A stretch of 64,000 bases of DNA from assembly GCA_963798075.1 (NCBI GenBank), contig CAWCRU010000008.1, forward strand, positions 62,001-126,000, written 5' to 3'. The notes under the pieces were generated by a model. It saw nothing but the letters and a program-made list of their open reading frames with translations, searched no databases and had not been told where the DNA came from. The stretch is from DATAOG01 sp963798075 (GTDB lineage: Bacteria > Pseudomonadota > Alphaproteobacteria > Geminicoccales > Geminicoccaceae). Made by a program: the position numbers and the translations under genes. This document shows positions 63,084 to 64,000 of the stretch, in pieces. Each line of letters starts with the position of its first letter. Position 1 is the first letter of the stretch.

Positions 63084-64000
63084 ATGGCCATCCATACCGT
63101 GTTCGACAAGTCCAAGCTGCCGAGCCGGCATTCCACGGTCGGGCCCGACCGGGCGCCGCACCGCTCCTACTACTACGCCATGGGCCTGACCCAGGCGGAT
63201 ATCGCGCAGCCGTTCGTGGGCGTGGTCACGACCTGGAACGAGGCCGCACCATGCAACATCTCGCTCGGCCGCCAGGCGCAGGCCGCCAAACGCGGGGTCG
63301 CCAAGGCCGGCGGCACGCCGCGCGAGTTCACCACGATCACCGTCACCGACGGCATCGCCATGGGCCATCAGGGGATGAAGAGCTCGCTGGTCTCGCGCGA
63401 AGTGATCGCAGATTCGGTCGAGCTCACGGTGCGCGGCCATTCCTACGACGCGCTGGTGGGGCTCGCCGGCTGCGACAAGTCGCTGCCTGGGCTGATGATG
63501 GCGATGGTCCGGCTCAATGTGCCCGCGGTCTTCATGTACGGCGGCAGCATCCTGCCCGGGCGCTTCCATAACCGGGACGTCACCGTGGTCGACGTGTTCG
63601 AAGCCGTCGGCCAACACGCGGTGGGTGCCATCGACGACGCCGAGCTCGACGCGCTCGAGCGCGCGGCCTGCCCCTCGGCCGGCTCCTGCGGCGGCCAGTT
63701 CACCGCCAACACCATGGCCTGCGTCTCCGAGGCGATCGGCCTGGCACTACCCGGCTCGGCGGGCACGCCCGCCCCTTATGAAACGCGCGATCAGTGGGCC
63801 GAGGCGTCGGGCGAGGCGGTCATGGCGCTGCTGGCGAACGGCATCCGGCCGCGCGACATCGTGACCCGCAGATCGCTCGAGAACGCGGCCCGCGTGGTCG
63901 CGGCCTCGGGCGGCTCGACCAACGGCGGCCTGCATCTGCCGGCGATCGCGAACGAGGCCGGGATCGATTTCGATCTCCACGACGTCTGCGAGATCTTCCG
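63084..64000 (+). CDS. ilvD: Dihydroxy-acid dehydratase, 3'-truncated by window edge
   Basis: The first 305 residues of IlvD, which dehydrates dihydroxy acids in isoleucine, valine and leucine synthesis. It opens MAIHTVFDKSKLPSRHSTVG, with VGVVTTWNEAAPCNISLGRQA (first cluster Cys), VGLAGCDKSLPG (second Cys and Lys) and CPSAGSCGGQFTANTM (third Cys). These residues bind the iron-sulphur cluster and Mg. ATG 63084 follows GGGGAG. The frame is still open at the end of the window. Confidence 0.97.
   Translation, partial: MAIHTVFDKSKLPSRHSTVGPDRAPHRSYYYAMGLTQADIAQPFVGVVTTWNEAAPCNISLGRQAQAAKRGVAKAGGTPREFTTITVTDGIAMGHQGMKSSLVSREVIADSVELTVRGHSYDALVGLAGCDKSLPGLMMAMVRLNVPAVFMYGGSILPGRFHNRDVTVVDVFEAVGQHAVGAIDDAELDALERAACPSAGSCGGQFTANTMACVSEAIGLALPGSAGTPAPYETRDQWAEASGEAVMALLANGIRPRDIVTRRSLENAARVVAASGGSTNGGLHLPAIANEAGIDFDLHDVCEIF

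Overview
The window is about 64 kb of high-GC DNA from an alphaproteobacterium, probably a Rhodospirillales-like lineage. The first 31 kb carries the class-typical order RNase J, methylmalonyl-CoA epimerase, DUF1467, proS, lolC/E-lolD, dnaE, rpsB-tsf-pyrH-frr-uppS-cdsA-dxr-rseP-bamA-skp-lpxD-fabZ-lpxA-lpxI-lpxB, gltA, gltX, comEC. LpxI, the short ProS without an insertion domain and DUF1467 all point to this class. No rRNA, tRNA, CRISPR array or transposase was recognised.

Layout. 1-31.4 kb is housekeeping: RNA turnover, translation, lipoprotein export, replication, isoprenoid, phospholipid and lipid A synthesis, outer-membrane assembly, citrate synthase and DNA uptake. A candidate small RNA with its own promoter and terminator sits at 2.4 kb. 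31.4-36.2 kb holds assorted accessory genes (flavin-binding protein, PhyH dioxygenase, MFS permease, hydrolase/OsmC fusion) and a patch of gene debris with an inverted partial copy of osmC. 36.2-39.6 kb is a sugar-type ABC importer operon with a VOC-fold gene inside it. 39.7-47 kb is an amidase gene and a complete peptide-type (Dpp/Opp) ABC importer. 47-51 kb has a small hypothetical gene, a compact unit that may encode a 24-residue peptide, an ABC exporter ATPase without a permease, and a Gfo/Idh/MocA oxidoreductase. 51-54.8 kb is an hsp20-lon operon, preceded by 17-bp tandem repeats, and two small envelope proteins. 58.3-64 kb holds an orphan sugar-binding protein, ccmI, a cNMP-binding/FHA protein and the start of ilvD.

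The most interesting region is 55.6-58.0 kb. This visibly AT-richer island on the minus strand encodes a non-retron-like reverse transcriptase (catalytic F-S-D-D motif and a long helical C-terminal domain) and, overlapping its end, a protein with a PD-(D/E)XK nuclease signature. The pair resembles a defence-associated RT module. It lies between a wrecked sugar-ABC ATPase gene and a surviving sugar-binding protein gene, as if it had landed in a transporter operon. The RT reading frame is interrupted by one in-frame TGA.

Six otherwise intact genes (dnaE, cdsA, gltX, ccmI, the PhyH gene and the hydrolase/osmC gene) each carry a single-base insertion or deletion. Several are essential, so sequence error is the most likely cause. 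They are annotated as whole genes with the break position given.
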